From Bradyrhizobium arachidis (GTDB lineage: Bacteria; Pseudomonadota; Alphaproteobacteria; Rhizobiales; Xanthobacteraceae), in assembly GCF_024758505.1 (NCBI RefSeq), contig NZ_CP077970.1, positions 5,022,001-5,086,000 on the forward strand: a stretch of 64,000 nt of DNA, written 5' to 3'. Within the stretch, counting starts at the first letter, position 1; the number at the start of each line of letters is the position of its first letter. Under the pieces are notes generated by a model. The model saw only the letters and a list, made by a program, of their open reading frames with translations. It searched no databases and was not told the DNA's origin. A program made the translations under genes and the position numbers. Shown piece by piece: positions 43,854-52,641 of the stretch.

Positions 43854-43967
43854 GGCGTGGCTTGGAAGCGCGCCTTTGCCCGTCCCGGCAACGAGCGCCT
43901 GACGGCAGCATAGGCTCATGCCTGCGGCCGAGTGCTGTCCGGACGGCACACGCCGTGGATCACGGCA

Positions 43968-44741
43968 TCATTTCCCGGCGAGGAGATCGCTGCGGTTCAC
44001 CCGGCTGAGCGACGTCTCCAACCGCAGGCCATCACGGCGGATTTCCTCGACGGTTTCGAACGTGAAGCGGATGTGCTCCGCCGCGGCGGCTTCGGCTTCC
44101 TTTGCCTTGCCGGCGATTACCGCTTGCGCGAGAGCCAGATGCTGCTCAAGCAGGTGGTCCCGCACGCCCTCGCGCAGATAAAGCTGTGCCCGGCCGTAGA
44201 AGATGTTGTTGCGCAAGAGGTCTGCGAGCGCGCGCATGACGTGCAGCAGGACCACGTTGTGGCTTGCTTCGTAGATCAGTAGATGGAGATCGACGTCTGC
44301 ATCGCCCTCCTGTGTCGGGTCCTCCAGCCGATGCGCCTTCTTCATCCGTTCCACGCATTGCCGGATCGCCTGACGATCGACATCGGTCGCACGCATTGCC
44401 GCAAACCGCGCGGCGTGGGCCTCCTGGATACGCCGGAATTCGAAATAGTCCGCGGTGACCCGGGGCTTGTCCTGCAACAGCGTGGCGAGAGGCCTGAACA
44501 GCGGCGAAAGGAATTGTGCGACGAAGGTGCCTGAGCGGTCGCTCACCAGCAAGCCGCGGCTTTCGAGTATCTCGAGCGCTTCGCGCAGCGACGGACGCGA
44601 AATTTCGAGCTTCTCGGCAAGCTCACGTTCGGGCGCGAGGCGCTCGCCCGGCCGCAATACGCCTTCCAGGATGAGCTTTTCGATGTGCTCTGCCATGGCT
44701 TCCGAAATTTTCGGCGTTCGCACGACCATCGCCCTATCCAT
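43968..44741 (-). CDS. lldR: FadR-type GntR regulator of lactate genes
   Basis: 257 residues. The winged helix has EHIEKLILEGVLRPGERLAP, then ERELAEKLEISRPSLREALE, the GntR signature (about 15-60). The FCD helical domain (about 95-235) carries the metal-binding pattern D..LH..IY, H..LL..H and AEHI at its usual spacing. LldR-type members are lactate-responsive. ATG 44741 is used; the frame extends 11 codons further and an in-frame ATG lies three codons later. The gene is divergent from lactate permease, with palindromes between. Confidence 0.85.
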   Translation of the reverse strand: MDRAMVVRTPKISEAMAEHIEKLILEGVLRPGERLAPERELAEKLEISRPSLREALEILESRGLLVSDRSGTFVAQFLSPLFRPLATLLQDKPRVTADYFEFRRIQEAHAARFAAMRATDVDRQAIRQCVERMKKAHRLEDPTQEGDADVDLHLLIYEASHNVVLLHVMRALADLLRNNIFYGRAQLYLREGVRDHLLEQHLALAQAVIAGKAKEAEAAAAEHIRFTFETVEEIRRDGLRLETSLSRVNRSDLLAGK

Positions 44742-44810
44742 TTGGCAGACCGGAAGAATATGACGCAACGACATACCTCGGTCAAGGTTTCGAACAGTTT
44801 CCAGCCACGG

Positions 44811-44855
44811 TCAATTATATTTCCTAATTGACATCTTGGTAAATTATTTTTACCA
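44811..44855. promoter_or_regulatory. two palindromic operators in the lldR-lldP gap
   Basis: TCAATTA-N7-TAATTGA (44811-44831) and TGGTAAATTATTTTTACCA (44837-44855) are two inverted repeats whose centres are 25 bp apart. The second contains the TGGT...ACCA core of FadR/PdhR/LldR sites. The first is AT-rich and might be a second regulator's site. Confidence 0.65.
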
Positions 44856-44917
44856 GACCTCGAAATTCAAGATCGCGGTCAAGCGACGAGCTCCATTGGA
44901 AACATGAGGAGGCCTTC

Positions 44918-46573
44918 GTGGCGTGGACCCAGATTTACGACCCCTTCAACAATCCCTGGCTTTCGACGGCGGCAGCCGCGCTGCCCGTCATCGTGCTCTT
45001 GGGCGCAATCGCGATTTTCGAGATCAAGGCACATTGGGCTGCGATCCTGGGATTGGCTGCAGCGTTGGCCGTCGCGATCTTCGGTTTCGGAATGCCCGTT
45101 GCGATGGCCGGCATGTCCGCCGCCTACGGCGCCGCGTTCGGCTTGCTTCCGATCGGCTGGCTGGTGCTCAACATCATCTTTCTCTATCAGCTCACCAACG
45201 AAAAAGGCGAGTTCGAGGTCTTGCAGCGCTCGATCAGCAGCCTTAGCGACGACAGACGGCTGCAGTTGCTCTTCATCGCATTTTCCCTTGGCGCCTTCTT
45301 CGAAGGCGCCGCCGGCTTCGGCACGCCGGTCGCGGTGACGGCTGCCATGCTGATCGGCCTCGGTTTCTCGCCGCTCGCAGCTTCCGGCCTGTCGCTGATC
45401 GCCAACACTGCACCCGTTGCATACGGCGCATTGGGAACGCCGGTGATTGCACTTGCCGCCGTCACGGGCCTCGATCTGCAGGCGCTCTCCGGCATGATCG
45501 GACGGCAACTACCGTTCTTCTCCCTGCTCGTCCCGTTCTGGCTGATCTGGGCCTTCGTCGGCTTCCGCAAGATGGCGGAGATCTGGCCTGCTATCGCCGT
45601 TGCCGGCGTGTCGTTCGCCATTCCGCAATATCTCGTATCCAACTTCCACGGGCCGTGGCTGGTCGACGTCATCGCAGCGATCACGTCGATGACGTGCCTG
45701 TGGGCGTTCCTGCGGGTCTGGCGGCCGAAACACGTCCTGAAAGAGATGCCGGAGGGATTTGGCAGGGCGCAGGCGGACGAGGCGCATGAGCATGAGGTCG
45801 ACCAGACCTCCAAGGCAGCGATTGCCCGGGCCTGGATGCCCTGGATCATCCTCTCCGTGTTCGTGTTCGCCTGGGGTACGCCCCAGGTGAAGGCCTGGCT
45901 CGACGGCATCTGGATCGGCCGTTTCCCGGTCGAAGGGCTTCACAATCTTGTTCTCAAGGCTCCACCTGTCGTGGCCAAGCTATCCCCGGAGTCCGCGGTT
46001 TACGCGTTCAACATCCTGTCGGCGGCGGGCACGGGCATCTTCCTCTCGGCGCTGCTGTCGGGACTCCTGCTCGGCTATACCCCGCTGGGTCTGGTCAGAG
46101 TCTTCGGCAGGACGCTGGCCCTCGTGCGCTATTCGCTGCTGACGATCGCCTGCATGCTGGCGCTGGGCTTCGTCACCAAATACTCGGGCACCGACGCGAC
46201 GCTCGGTCTTGCCTTGGCGAAAACGGGGATGTTCTACCCGTTCTTCGGCGCCATGATCGGGTGGCTCGGCGTCGCACTCACCGGCTCCGACACCTCCTCC
46301 AACGTGCTGTTCGGAGGCTTGCAAAAGATCAGCGCCGAGCAGCTCGGCCTGAATCCGGTGCTGATGGCCGCCGCCAACAGCTCCGGCGGCGTGATGGGCA
46401 AGATGATCGATGCCCAGAGCATCGTCGTCGCCTCGACCGCCACCAAATGGTACGGCCACGAGGGCACTATCCTGCGCTTCGTGTTCTTTCACAGCCTTGC
46501 GCTGGCCGCCCTTGTCGGCCTGCTGGTGCTCGGTCAGGCTTATCTCTGGCCGCTCACGCTCCTGGTTCACTGA
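44918..46573 (+). CDS. lldP: L-lactate permease
   Basis: 551 residues and 12-13 hydrophobic segments, the LctP family. The signature regions are AAGFGTPVAVTAAMLIGLGF (about 130-150) with NTAPVAYGALGTPVIALAAV and the late GSDTSSNVLFGGLQ and AANSSGGVMGKMIDAQSIV. It would import L-lactate (and probably glycolate or D-lactate) with protons across the inner membrane. GTG 44918 follows GAGGAGG. The lactate dehydrogenase gene begins 79 bp after its stop. Confidence 0.95.
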   Translation: MAWTQIYDPFNNPWLSTAAAALPVIVLLGAIAIFEIKAHWAAILGLAAALAVAIFGFGMPVAMAGMSAAYGAAFGLLPIGWLVLNIIFLYQLTNEKGEFEVLQRSISSLSDDRRLQLLFIAFSLGAFFEGAAGFGTPVAVTAAMLIGLGFSPLAASGLSLIANTAPVAYGALGTPVIALAAVTGLDLQALSGMIGRQLPFFSLLVPFWLIWAFVGFRKMAEIWPAIAVAGVSFAIPQYLVSNFHGPWLVDVIAAITSMTCLWAFLRVWRPKHVLKEMPEGFGRAQADEAHEHEVDQTSKAAIARAWMPWIILSVFVFAWGTPQVKAWLDGIWIGRFPVEGLHNLVLKAPPVVAKLSPESAVYAFNILSAAGTGIFLSALLSGLLLGYTPLGLVRVFGRTLALVRYSLLTIACMLALGFVTKYSGTDATLGLALAKTGMFYPFFGAMIGWLGVALTGSDTSSNVLFGGLQKISAEQLGLNPVLMAAANSSGGVMGKMIDAQSIVVASTATKWYGHEGTILRFVFFHSLALAALVGLLVLGQAYLWPLTLLVH

Positions 46574-46652
46574 CGCGCTACGGCGGGAGGCGCTGAGTCT
46601 CCCGCCTCTCGTTGGCCGCTCCGCAATCGGACAAGAGTAAGGAGGATGGATA

Positions 46653-47807
46653 ATGCGCCTCAACCAGTGTCACAATTTCCACGATTTCCGGCGGCTCGCG
46701 CGCCGGCGTCTGCCGGGGCCGATCTTCGACTACATCGATGGCGGGGCGGACGACGAAACCAGCCAGCGCCGCAACAGCCGGAGCTTCGAGGATTGCGACC
46801 TCGTTCCGAACGTCTTGCGCGGCGTGCGCGACGTCGACCTGTCGGTGACGGTCATGGGTCAGAAGCTTGCGACGCCGTTCTACTGTTCGCCAACTGCGTT
46901 GCAGCGGCTGTTCCATCACCAGGGTGAGCGTGCCGTCGCGGCGGCCGCCGCCAAGATCGGGACGATGTTCGGCGTCTCCTCGCTCGGCACCGTCAGCATC
47001 GAGGAGTTGCGCAAGGCGCACGACGTACCGCAGGTCTATCAGTTCTATTTCCACCGCGACCGCGGTCTCAACCGTGCCATGATGCAACGGGCCCGGGACG
47101 CGGGCGTTGAGGTCATGATGCTCACGGTGGACAGCATCACCGGCGGAAACCGCGAGCGCGATCTGCGCACGGGGTTCAGCATTCCCTTCCGCCTGACCCT
47201 CGCTGGCATGCTGCAATTCGCGATCAAGCCGATGTGGGGACTCCAGTACGCAACACACGCGCGCTTCAGGTTGCCGCAACTGGAGGATCATGTCGACATG
47301 AGCGGCGGCGCCATGTCGATCGGACGCTATTTTACGGACATGCTCGACCCTTCCATGGACTGGGGCGATGTTGCTGAAATGGTGCGGAACTGGAACGGGC
47401 CGTTCTGCCTCAAGGGCGTCATGTCCGTCGAGGACGCGCGACGCGCGATCGACATCGGCTGCAAGGGCATCATTCTGTCCAACCATGGCGGCCGGCAGCT
47501 CGACGGATCGCGCGCGGCTTTCGATCAGCTCGCCGAGATCGTCGACGCCGTAGGCGACCGGATCGATGTGATGATGGATGGCGGTGTGCAGCGTGGAACG
47601 CACATCCTCAAAGCACTCTCGCTCGGCGCCAAAGCCGTCGGCCTGGGCCGCTACTACCTCTACCCGCTCGCAGCCGCAGGCCAGGCCGGCGTCGAGCGTG
47701 CACTCGGCTTGCTCCGCGCGGAACTCGAGCGCGACATGAAGCTGATGGGGTGCACCTCAGTGGCACAGCTCTCGCGAGCCAATTTGCGTTTCAGGTCGAC
47801 GAGCTAA
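46653..47807 (+). CDS. lldD: FMN-dependent L-lactate dehydrogenase-type oxidase
   Basis: 384 residues of the alpha-hydroxy-acid oxidase family. The N-terminal FDYIDGGADDE, the FMN segment (YCSPTALQRLFHHQGERAVA), and the active-site LSNHGGRQLDGSRA with catalytic His and Arg are clear, followed by DVMMDGGVQRGTHILKALSL. Quinone-linked or oxygen-linked oxidation of L-lactate to pyruvate is typical; adjacency to lldP and lldR supports lactate. AAGGAGG precedes ATG 46653. Confidence 0.92.
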   Translation: MRLNQCHNFHDFRRLARRRLPGPIFDYIDGGADDETSQRRNSRSFEDCDLVPNVLRGVRDVDLSVTVMGQKLATPFYCSPTALQRLFHHQGERAVAAAAAKIGTMFGVSSLGTVSIEELRKAHDVPQVYQFYFHRDRGLNRAMMQRARDAGVEVMMLTVDSITGGNRERDLRTGFSIPFRLTLAGMLQFAIKPMWGLQYATHARFRLPQLEDHVDMSGGAMSIGRYFTDMLDPSMDWGDVAEMVRNWNGPFCLKGVMSVEDARRAIDIGCKGIILSNHGGRQLDGSRAAFDQLAEIVDAVGDRIDVMMDGGVQRGTHILKALSLGAKAVGLGRYYLYPLAAAGQAGVERALGLLRAELERDMKLMGCTSVAQLSRANLRFRSTS

Positions 47808-47936
47808 GGCCTCCGAGCAAGCCTCAGCCGTTGCCCCGCTTCCAAAACCAGCGCGCGAGTGGGAGGGCAAGGCCAGCCCCGACGAGCCGGGCCGCCATGA
47901 ACCCGGCAAGCCCGGCCGACACCACTGGAAAATCAG

Positions 47937-47969
47937 CACGACGGGCAAATCGGGGTAATATGCGATCGT
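47937..47969. repeat. 34 bp direct repeat, right copy
   Basis: CACGACGGGCAAATCGGGGT followed by AATATGCGATCGT. See the left copy at 43820. It lies between the end of lldD and the convergent MFS gene. The two copies are not identical, so recent duplication is unlikely. Confidence 0.6.
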
Positions 47970-47988
47970 CGGGAGGCCAGCTCCAACG

Positions 47989-49188
47989 CTACGCCCCCCT
48001 CGACTGGTTCGTTCTCGCCCACAGCAGCGCGAACGGACCCAGCATTATCCCGGCGGCGAGAACCGTGAACACCAGCAGCCAGCCGCTCGCGCTCTGCGAT
48101 CCGCCGGCAATGTCGAGTGCCACGCCCGTCCCCCAGGCCCCGAGTGCCGACAGGCCGAAACCCACCGTGGAATGCAAGGCGAGAGTTGCGCCACGGTGTT
48201 CGGGCACGGCCGCGGCCGACATGCCGGCGGTCAGCGCGCCTGAATCAGCCGGCACGGTCAGGCCATAGAGGACCATCAGCAGCGCCAGCACCCATGCGGG
48301 GGCCGTCGCGTTGAGGCCGATGACCAGTGCCACGCAAGCCGAAGCAATCATCACAACCGTGATCGCCCGATGGCGGCCGAACTTCAGCGCCGCCTCGTTG
48401 CCGAGGATGCTGGCCGGCATCGAGATGACCGCGAAGCAGAAGCTCATCACGACCGGGGTCAACCAGGACGGCGCGCCTTGATGTGCGACAACGAACGTCC
48501 AGAACCCGACCAACCAGGTGCGGATGCCGTACAGTTCGAAGCAGTGAGCGCCATAACCCAGGATGTAACCAAGGGCCTCGCGATTGGCGAAGACGGGTCC
48601 GAAGTTCAGCAGACGAGCCGCTTTCGCAGCGGGCCTGCGACCCTCGATCAGAAGACACGCCACCACCATCGCAACGGGACCAAGGCCGGTCACGAGGAAG
48701 GCAGACCGCCATCCCCAACGATCAGCGACAATTTGCGCCACCAGAAACGAGATGCCGACGCCGACCGAGAAGCTCGACGTGTAGAGAGTGACCGCCCGTG
48801 AGGTGTCGCCAGCAGGCAGCCGATCCGTCAACGCCTTCAGGCCCGGCATGTAGGCGCCGGCAAATCCGAGGCCAGCAAGGGACCAGATCACCGTGCCCGA
48901 CCAGAACCCTTGCGCGAAGATGCCGAAGGCAGCCGTGGCGAGCCCACTGACGATCGAGCCCCAGAGCAGAACGAGCCGCGCATCGATCCGATCGGTCAAC
49001 GTCGTCAATACCGGAACTGCGAGCATGTAGCCGAACGCATAGCCGCTCGCCATCAAGCCGCCTTCGGCGGCGGAGAGCCCCCACGCCGGCATAAGATGCT
49101 GCGCCAGGTTTGCGGACAGCGTGACATGTGGCAGCAGATTTCCAACCTGCCCGATGCACATCACCGCGATCAGGGACCGTCCGCTCAA
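47989..49188 (-). CDS. MFS transporter, second of the arsenic-linked pair
   Basis: 399 residues and 12 hydrophobic segments. The MFS loop motif appears as LTDRIDARLVLLWG between helices 2 and 3, and SAFLVTGLGPVAMVVACLL is mid-protein. No substrate-defining motif is recognised. I start at TTG 49188, four bases after the previous gene's stop, which implies coupling; GTG 49164 and ATG 49161 are alternatives. With the MFS gene upstream, the FAD protein and arsR it forms one minus-strand run of four genes, so its substrate may be an arsenical. Confidence 0.78.
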   Translation of the reverse strand: MSGRSLIAVMCIGQVGNLLPHVTLSANLAQHLMPAWGLSAAEGGLMASGYAFGYMLAVPVLTTLTDRIDARLVLLWGSIVSGLATAAFGIFAQGFWSGTVIWSLAGLGFAGAYMPGLKALTDRLPAGDTSRAVTLYTSSFSVGVGISFLVAQIVADRWGWRSAFLVTGLGPVAMVVACLLIEGRRPAAKAARLLNFGPVFANREALGYILGYGAHCFELYGIRTWLVGFWTFVVAHQGAPSWLTPVVMSFCFAVISMPASILGNEAALKFGRHRAITVVMIASACVALVIGLNATAPAWVLALLMVLYGLTVPADSGALTAGMSAAAVPEHRGATLALHSTVGFGLSALGAWGTGVALDIAGGSQSASGWLLVFTVLAAGIMLGPFALLWARTNQSRGA

Positions 49189-49189
49189 G

Positions 49190-50410
49190 CTATGAATTTC
49201 GTCCTCCCACCTGGAGCTGCCTTGATGGCGACGGGTTCGCGCGAAGGAGCAGAAGCGCGAAGAATGCGGAGACCGAGGTGAGCGCGCAGATCCACAGCGC
49301 ACCGCGCCCGATGTGCTCGACCATCAACCCCAGCACCAGCGGTGCGGCGGCGCCGGTCAGCCGAGACGGAAGCGAAATCATGCCGACACGCTTGCCGAAT
49401 CCCACCGGTCCAAACAACACCAATGGCAGCGTGCCACGCGCGATCGTGATGATCCCGTTGCCGGCTCCGTAGAGAGCGGCGAAAACCGGCGCAAAGAATG
49501 AACCTCCTGCGATCAACGTGACAACACCGATCGGATTCATGAGCATGGCGAGCCTCGCCGACAACAGCGGATGGAACCGGGCGAGAAAGCCCGCTTCGAG
49601 GAGACGCGCACCGACCTGGGCAGGGCCGACCAACGTTCCCGCGAGCAGGGCTTGCGCCGGCGTGGCTCCAAACGCGACCAGCATCGACGGCAGAATGGCC
49701 GAAACGCCGGAGCTGACGAAGCTTGCTGCCGCAAACATGTAGGCCAGCACGCCCATCGCAAACGTCTCGCTCTGGCCCGCGGGATGCGGGCTCGCTCCGG
49801 AAGTCGGTTGGGAGACCTGATCGAGTGGCGTAGCCCGCGGCAGCAAAAGATTGAGCGGCAAAGCGAGGCAGACGTGGATGACCGCCCATATCTGGCAGGC
49901 CGCCCGCCAGCCGTATTCGGCGTCGAGCCAGGTCGTGAGCGGCCAGCCAACGGTGCTCGCAAAGCCAGCGATCAAGGTGATGCCGGTGATCGACCTTCGA
50001 GCGCCGGTGCCGTAGATGCGCGCGAGCGTTGCAAATGCCGCCTCGTAAAGACCCAGACCCATGCCGATCCCGAGCAGCATCCACGAGGCAATCAGCAACG
50101 CTGCGCCATGGGCTCCGGATAGCAGCAGCAAACCTGCGGCAAAGACAGCGTTCGAGCTTACGAGCAGGCTACGCCCGCCGAACTGGTCGATCGCATGACC
50201 GACACGCGGGCCGAGGACACCGGAAAGGATGAGCGCACCCGAGAGCGCCCCGAACACGTAAGTCGGCGCAAGATCAAGATCCCGCGCGATCGGAGCAGCG
50301 AGGACTGCCGGAAGATAATAGCTCGACGCCCACGCAATGGTTTGCGTGGTGCCGAGCGCGACTACAACGGCGAGCGGGCCTTCAGCTTGGCCCGCGAGGA
50401 CTTGCTTCAT
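49190..50410 (-). CDS. MFS transporter, first of the arsenic-linked pair
   Basis: 406 residues, 12 hydrophobic segments. The N-terminal VALGTTQTIAWASSYYLPAV and the LGPRVGHAIDQFGGRS loop after helix 2 fit an MFS carrier. Its ATG 50410 overlaps the stop of the flavoprotein gene as ATGA, which argues for a shared role. It differs from the second MFS protein in most loops. MFS exporters of arsenic compounds (for example ArsJ for 1-arseno-3-phosphoglycerate) are known, but I cannot place this one in a named family. Confidence 0.82.
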   Translation of the reverse strand: MKQVLAGQAEGPLAVVVALGTTQTIAWASSYYLPAVLAAPIARDLDLAPTYVFGALSGALILSGVLGPRVGHAIDQFGGRSLLVSSNAVFAAGLLLLSGAHGAALLIASWMLLGIGMGLGLYEAAFATLARIYGTGARRSITGITLIAGFASTVGWPLTTWLDAEYGWRAACQIWAVIHVCLALPLNLLLPRATPLDQVSQPTSGASPHPAGQSETFAMGVLAYMFAAASFVSSGVSAILPSMLVAFGATPAQALLAGTLVGPAQVGARLLEAGFLARFHPLLSARLAMLMNPIGVVTLIAGGSFFAPVFAALYGAGNGIITIARGTLPLVLFGPVGFGKRVGMISLPSRLTGAAAPLVLGLMVEHIGRGALWICALTSVSAFFALLLLRANPSPSRQLQVGGRNS

Positions 50411-51777
50411 GAACAACCGCACCCCGAAGCGCCTGCCTTCTTCGCCGTTTCATCGGCAGCACAGCATGCCGATGTATCTTCCTTCGCCGGCCCGCCGCAA
50501 CACCCCGATGCAACGGCGGCGGACTCGAGGCCACCACGCGTACAGACACCGGTCTCCGGCAGCACAAGTTCCACTCTCGCCGCGGCCTTCTTGTCACCGG
50601 CGATATCGGCGGCGATCGAGCGGACCTGTTCATAGCCCGTCATCATGAGGAAGGTCGGGGCGCGACCATACGACTTCATTCCGGCCAGATAGAAGCCCGG
50701 CTCGTCATGTGCGAGCTCGCGAGCGCCGTGCGGGCGCACCGTCCCGCAGCTATGCTCGTTGGGATCGATGAGCGGTGCGAGGGCGACCGGCGCCTCGATG
50801 GCCGGATCAAGCCGCAGACGCAGTTCCGACAGGAATGAAAAGTCGGGACGGAAGCCCGTTGACACGGTCAATTCATCCGCGATCACGCTTCGCGCACCGG
50901 AGCAGGCGCCGGCTGCGATCCGGAGGCGCCCATCGGATTCCGACAGGTGCGTGACGCCGAATTCGGTCTCTACCCGGATCTTCCCAGCGGAAACGAGGGC
51001 AGCGAAGGCGGCACCGAGTTCGCCGCGTGCGGCAAGCTTGTCATTGCGACCGCCACCGAAGGCCTTCGCGGGATCGGCGCCGCGCAACAGCCAGACGGGC
51101 TGCGTCGCTGGCACCTCGTCGGCGAGATGCACGAGATCGATCAGCGTGCCTACGGCGGAGTGGCCAGCGCCGAGGACGGCAATGGTCTTGCCGGCATATC
51201 TGGCACGATCGGCTCCCCGCACATCCGGCATGCCGTACGCGATGCGGTGGGCTTGCTCAGGCTCGCCGATCGCCGGCAAGCCGTTGCGGCCGGCCGGATT
51301 GGGGGAGAACCAGGTGCCGGAAACATCGATGACGGCCTCAGCGCGCAGCACCTCAGGGCCTTTGCCGTTCTGATAGCGGATTTCGAAGGGCGCTTGCTCT
51401 CGTCCCTTCGTCTTCGCCTTGTCGAAGCCCACACGGCTGATCGCCGTGACGCGACTGGAAGTCCGAATTGCCTCGCGCAATGGCGTTCGCGTCGCGAGCG
51501 GCTCGAGGTAGCGGTCGATCAGTTCGGAGCTGGTCGGATAGGACTTTGGCTCCGGCGAGTTCCATCCCGTCGGCGCCAGCAGGCGCGCAGCGGCCTTGTC
51601 GACGTTGTACTCCCACGGCGAGAAGAGCTGGACGTGCTGCCACTGGCGCACCGCGTGTCCGGCTTCGGGCCCGGCCTCCAGCACGATGGGCGACATTCCG
51701 CGTTCGAGCACGTGCGCCGCCGCTGCGAGGCCGACGGGGCCCGCCCCAATGATAGCGACCGTCTTTGCATCGTTCAC
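50407..51777 (-). CDS. FAD-dependent monooxygenase-like protein with Cys-rich tail
   Basis: 456 residues. The N-terminal FAD site is VAIIGAGPVGLAAAAHVLER; a second dinucleotide site IAVLGAGHSAVGTLIDL lies near 200, and FYLAGMKSYGRAPTFLMMTG closes the FAD domain. The layout fits a flavin-containing monooxygenase or reductase like the ArsO-type proteins of arsenic operons. The last 40 residues carry eight Cys (VCTRG, SGCCGG, ACCAAD, GCGCS), a likely As(III)- or metal-binding tail. It follows arsR by 48 bp and overlaps an MFS gene. The reaction is unknown. Confidence 0.8.
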   Translation of the reverse strand: MNDAKTVAIIGAGPVGLAAAAHVLERGMSPIVLEAGPEAGHAVRQWQHVQLFSPWEYNVDKAAARLLAPTGWNSPEPKSYPTSSELIDRYLEPLATRTPLREAIRTSSRVTAISRVGFDKAKTKGREQAPFEIRYQNGKGPEVLRAEAVIDVSGTWFSPNPAGRNGLPAIGEPEQAHRIAYGMPDVRGADRARYAGKTIAVLGAGHSAVGTLIDLVHLADEVPATQPVWLLRGADPAKAFGGGRNDKLAARGELGAAFAALVSAGKIRVETEFGVTHLSESDGRLRIAAGACSGARSVIADELTVSTGFRPDFSFLSELRLRLDPAIEAPVALAPLIDPNEHSCGTVRPHGARELAHDEPGFYLAGMKSYGRAPTFLMMTGYEQVRSIAADIAGDKKAAARVELVLPETGVCTRGGLESAAVASGCCGGPAKEDTSACCAADETAKKAGASGCGCS

Positions 51778-51825
51778 TTCGAATCTCCCATCTTTCTGGA
51801 ATAATCGAATAAGACTGCAAAAAAA

Positions 51826-52143
51826 TCAGGCCGCCGTTCGGGCGTCCTTGCATCCCGCCTCGTCGGCGCAGCATTCCGCTGTCAGGAACTGGAGCAGACC
51901 CCGCATCGCATCGTAGTTCGCATGGCAGACTAGGGTCGTCGATTCCCTGACCTGACTGACAAGTCCGACGGAGACCAAAGCTTTGATGTGGTGCGAGAGT
52001 GTCGACGCTGGGACCTTCAGCTTCTCCTGCAGACGGCCGACGGGCATGCCTGAGTGCCCTGCCCGAACCAAGGCCCTATAGATCTGGAGCCGTGTCCGAT
52101 TGCCCAAGGCTTCCAGGCCTGCTGCTGCGTCATCAATCTTCAT
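51826..52143 (-). CDS. arsR: ArsR family regulator, first copy
   Basis: 105 residues. The winged helix reads LEALGNRTRLQIYRALVRAG, then VGRLQEKLKVPASTLSHHIK and a wing LVSQVRESTTLVCHANY. The tail holds ECCADEAGC, whose Cys could bind As(III), as in non-canonical ArsR sensors. ATG 52143 is used; a GTG two codons earlier is possible. It is divergent from the second arsR, with candidate operators in the 135 bp between. Confidence 0.9.
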   Translation of the reverse strand: MKIDDAAAGLEALGNRTRLQIYRALVRAGHSGMPVGRLQEKLKVPASTLSHHIKALVSVGLVSQVRESTTLVCHANYDAMRGLLQFLTAECCADEAGCKDARTAA

Positions 52144-52182
52144 GCTCACACGATGTGCCGAGCCACTCTCGTTGTCAACTGT

Positions 52183-52284
52183 ATTTCTAGAATGTTCGAA
52201 ATATGTATTTGGACCAGAAGGCTGGTGCTTGGAAATTCCGGATTGACGCACTCCTATTAATTCCATAAGTCTGGATATATGGAA
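52183..52284. promoter_or_regulatory. candidate ArsR operators between the two arsenic operons
   Basis: ATTTC-N10-GAAAT (52183-52202) contains TTCTAGAA and TTCGAA. TTCCATA-N10-TATGGAA (52261-52284) has 7-base arms and its right arm overlaps the start codon of the second arsR. Both have 10-base spacers. A short palindrome GGAAATTCC lies between them at 52231-52239. Confidence 0.55.
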
Positions 52285-52641
52285 ACTGAAGAGGCCGTTC
52301 TGGCCCTCTCTGCCCTGTCTCAGTCGACCCGACTGGAGGCCTTCCGGACGCTGGTCAAGCATGAGCCTGACGGCCTTGCAGCGGGCGACCTCGCTCGCCT
52401 GTTGGCAGTCCCGCAGAACACGCTGTCGGCGCATCTGTCGATCCTGACTCGTGCGCGCCTTGTGACATCCGAACGGCGCAGCCGCTCGATCGTCTACCGC
52501 GCCAATCTCACTGAGATTCGAGATGTCGCAGTTTTCCTGCTTCGGGATTGCTGTGGCGGGAGGCCGGAAGTTTGCGAGCCGGTCGTTCAAACCCTGCAAT
52601 CCTGCTGCTCCCCAAAGCGAAAGGAACGAAGCGGTGCCTGA
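52279..52641 (+). CDS. arsR: ArsR family regulator, second copy
   Basis: 120 residues, a different ArsR type from the first: VLALSALSQSTRLEAFRTLV, GDLARLLAVPQNTLSAHLSI, then RSRSIVYRANLTEIRDV. The C-terminal half carries RDCCGGRPEVC and SCC, which may bind As(III) or Sb(III). The ATG lies inside the right arm of a palindrome, which would give autoregulation if ArsR binds there. The stop overlaps the arsC start by 8 bases. Confidence 0.9.
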   Translation: METEEAVLALSALSQSTRLEAFRTLVKHEPDGLAAGDLARLLAVPQNTLSAHLSILTRARLVTSERRSRSIVYRANLTEIRDVAVFLLRDCCGGRPEVCEPVVQTLQSCCSPKRKERSGA

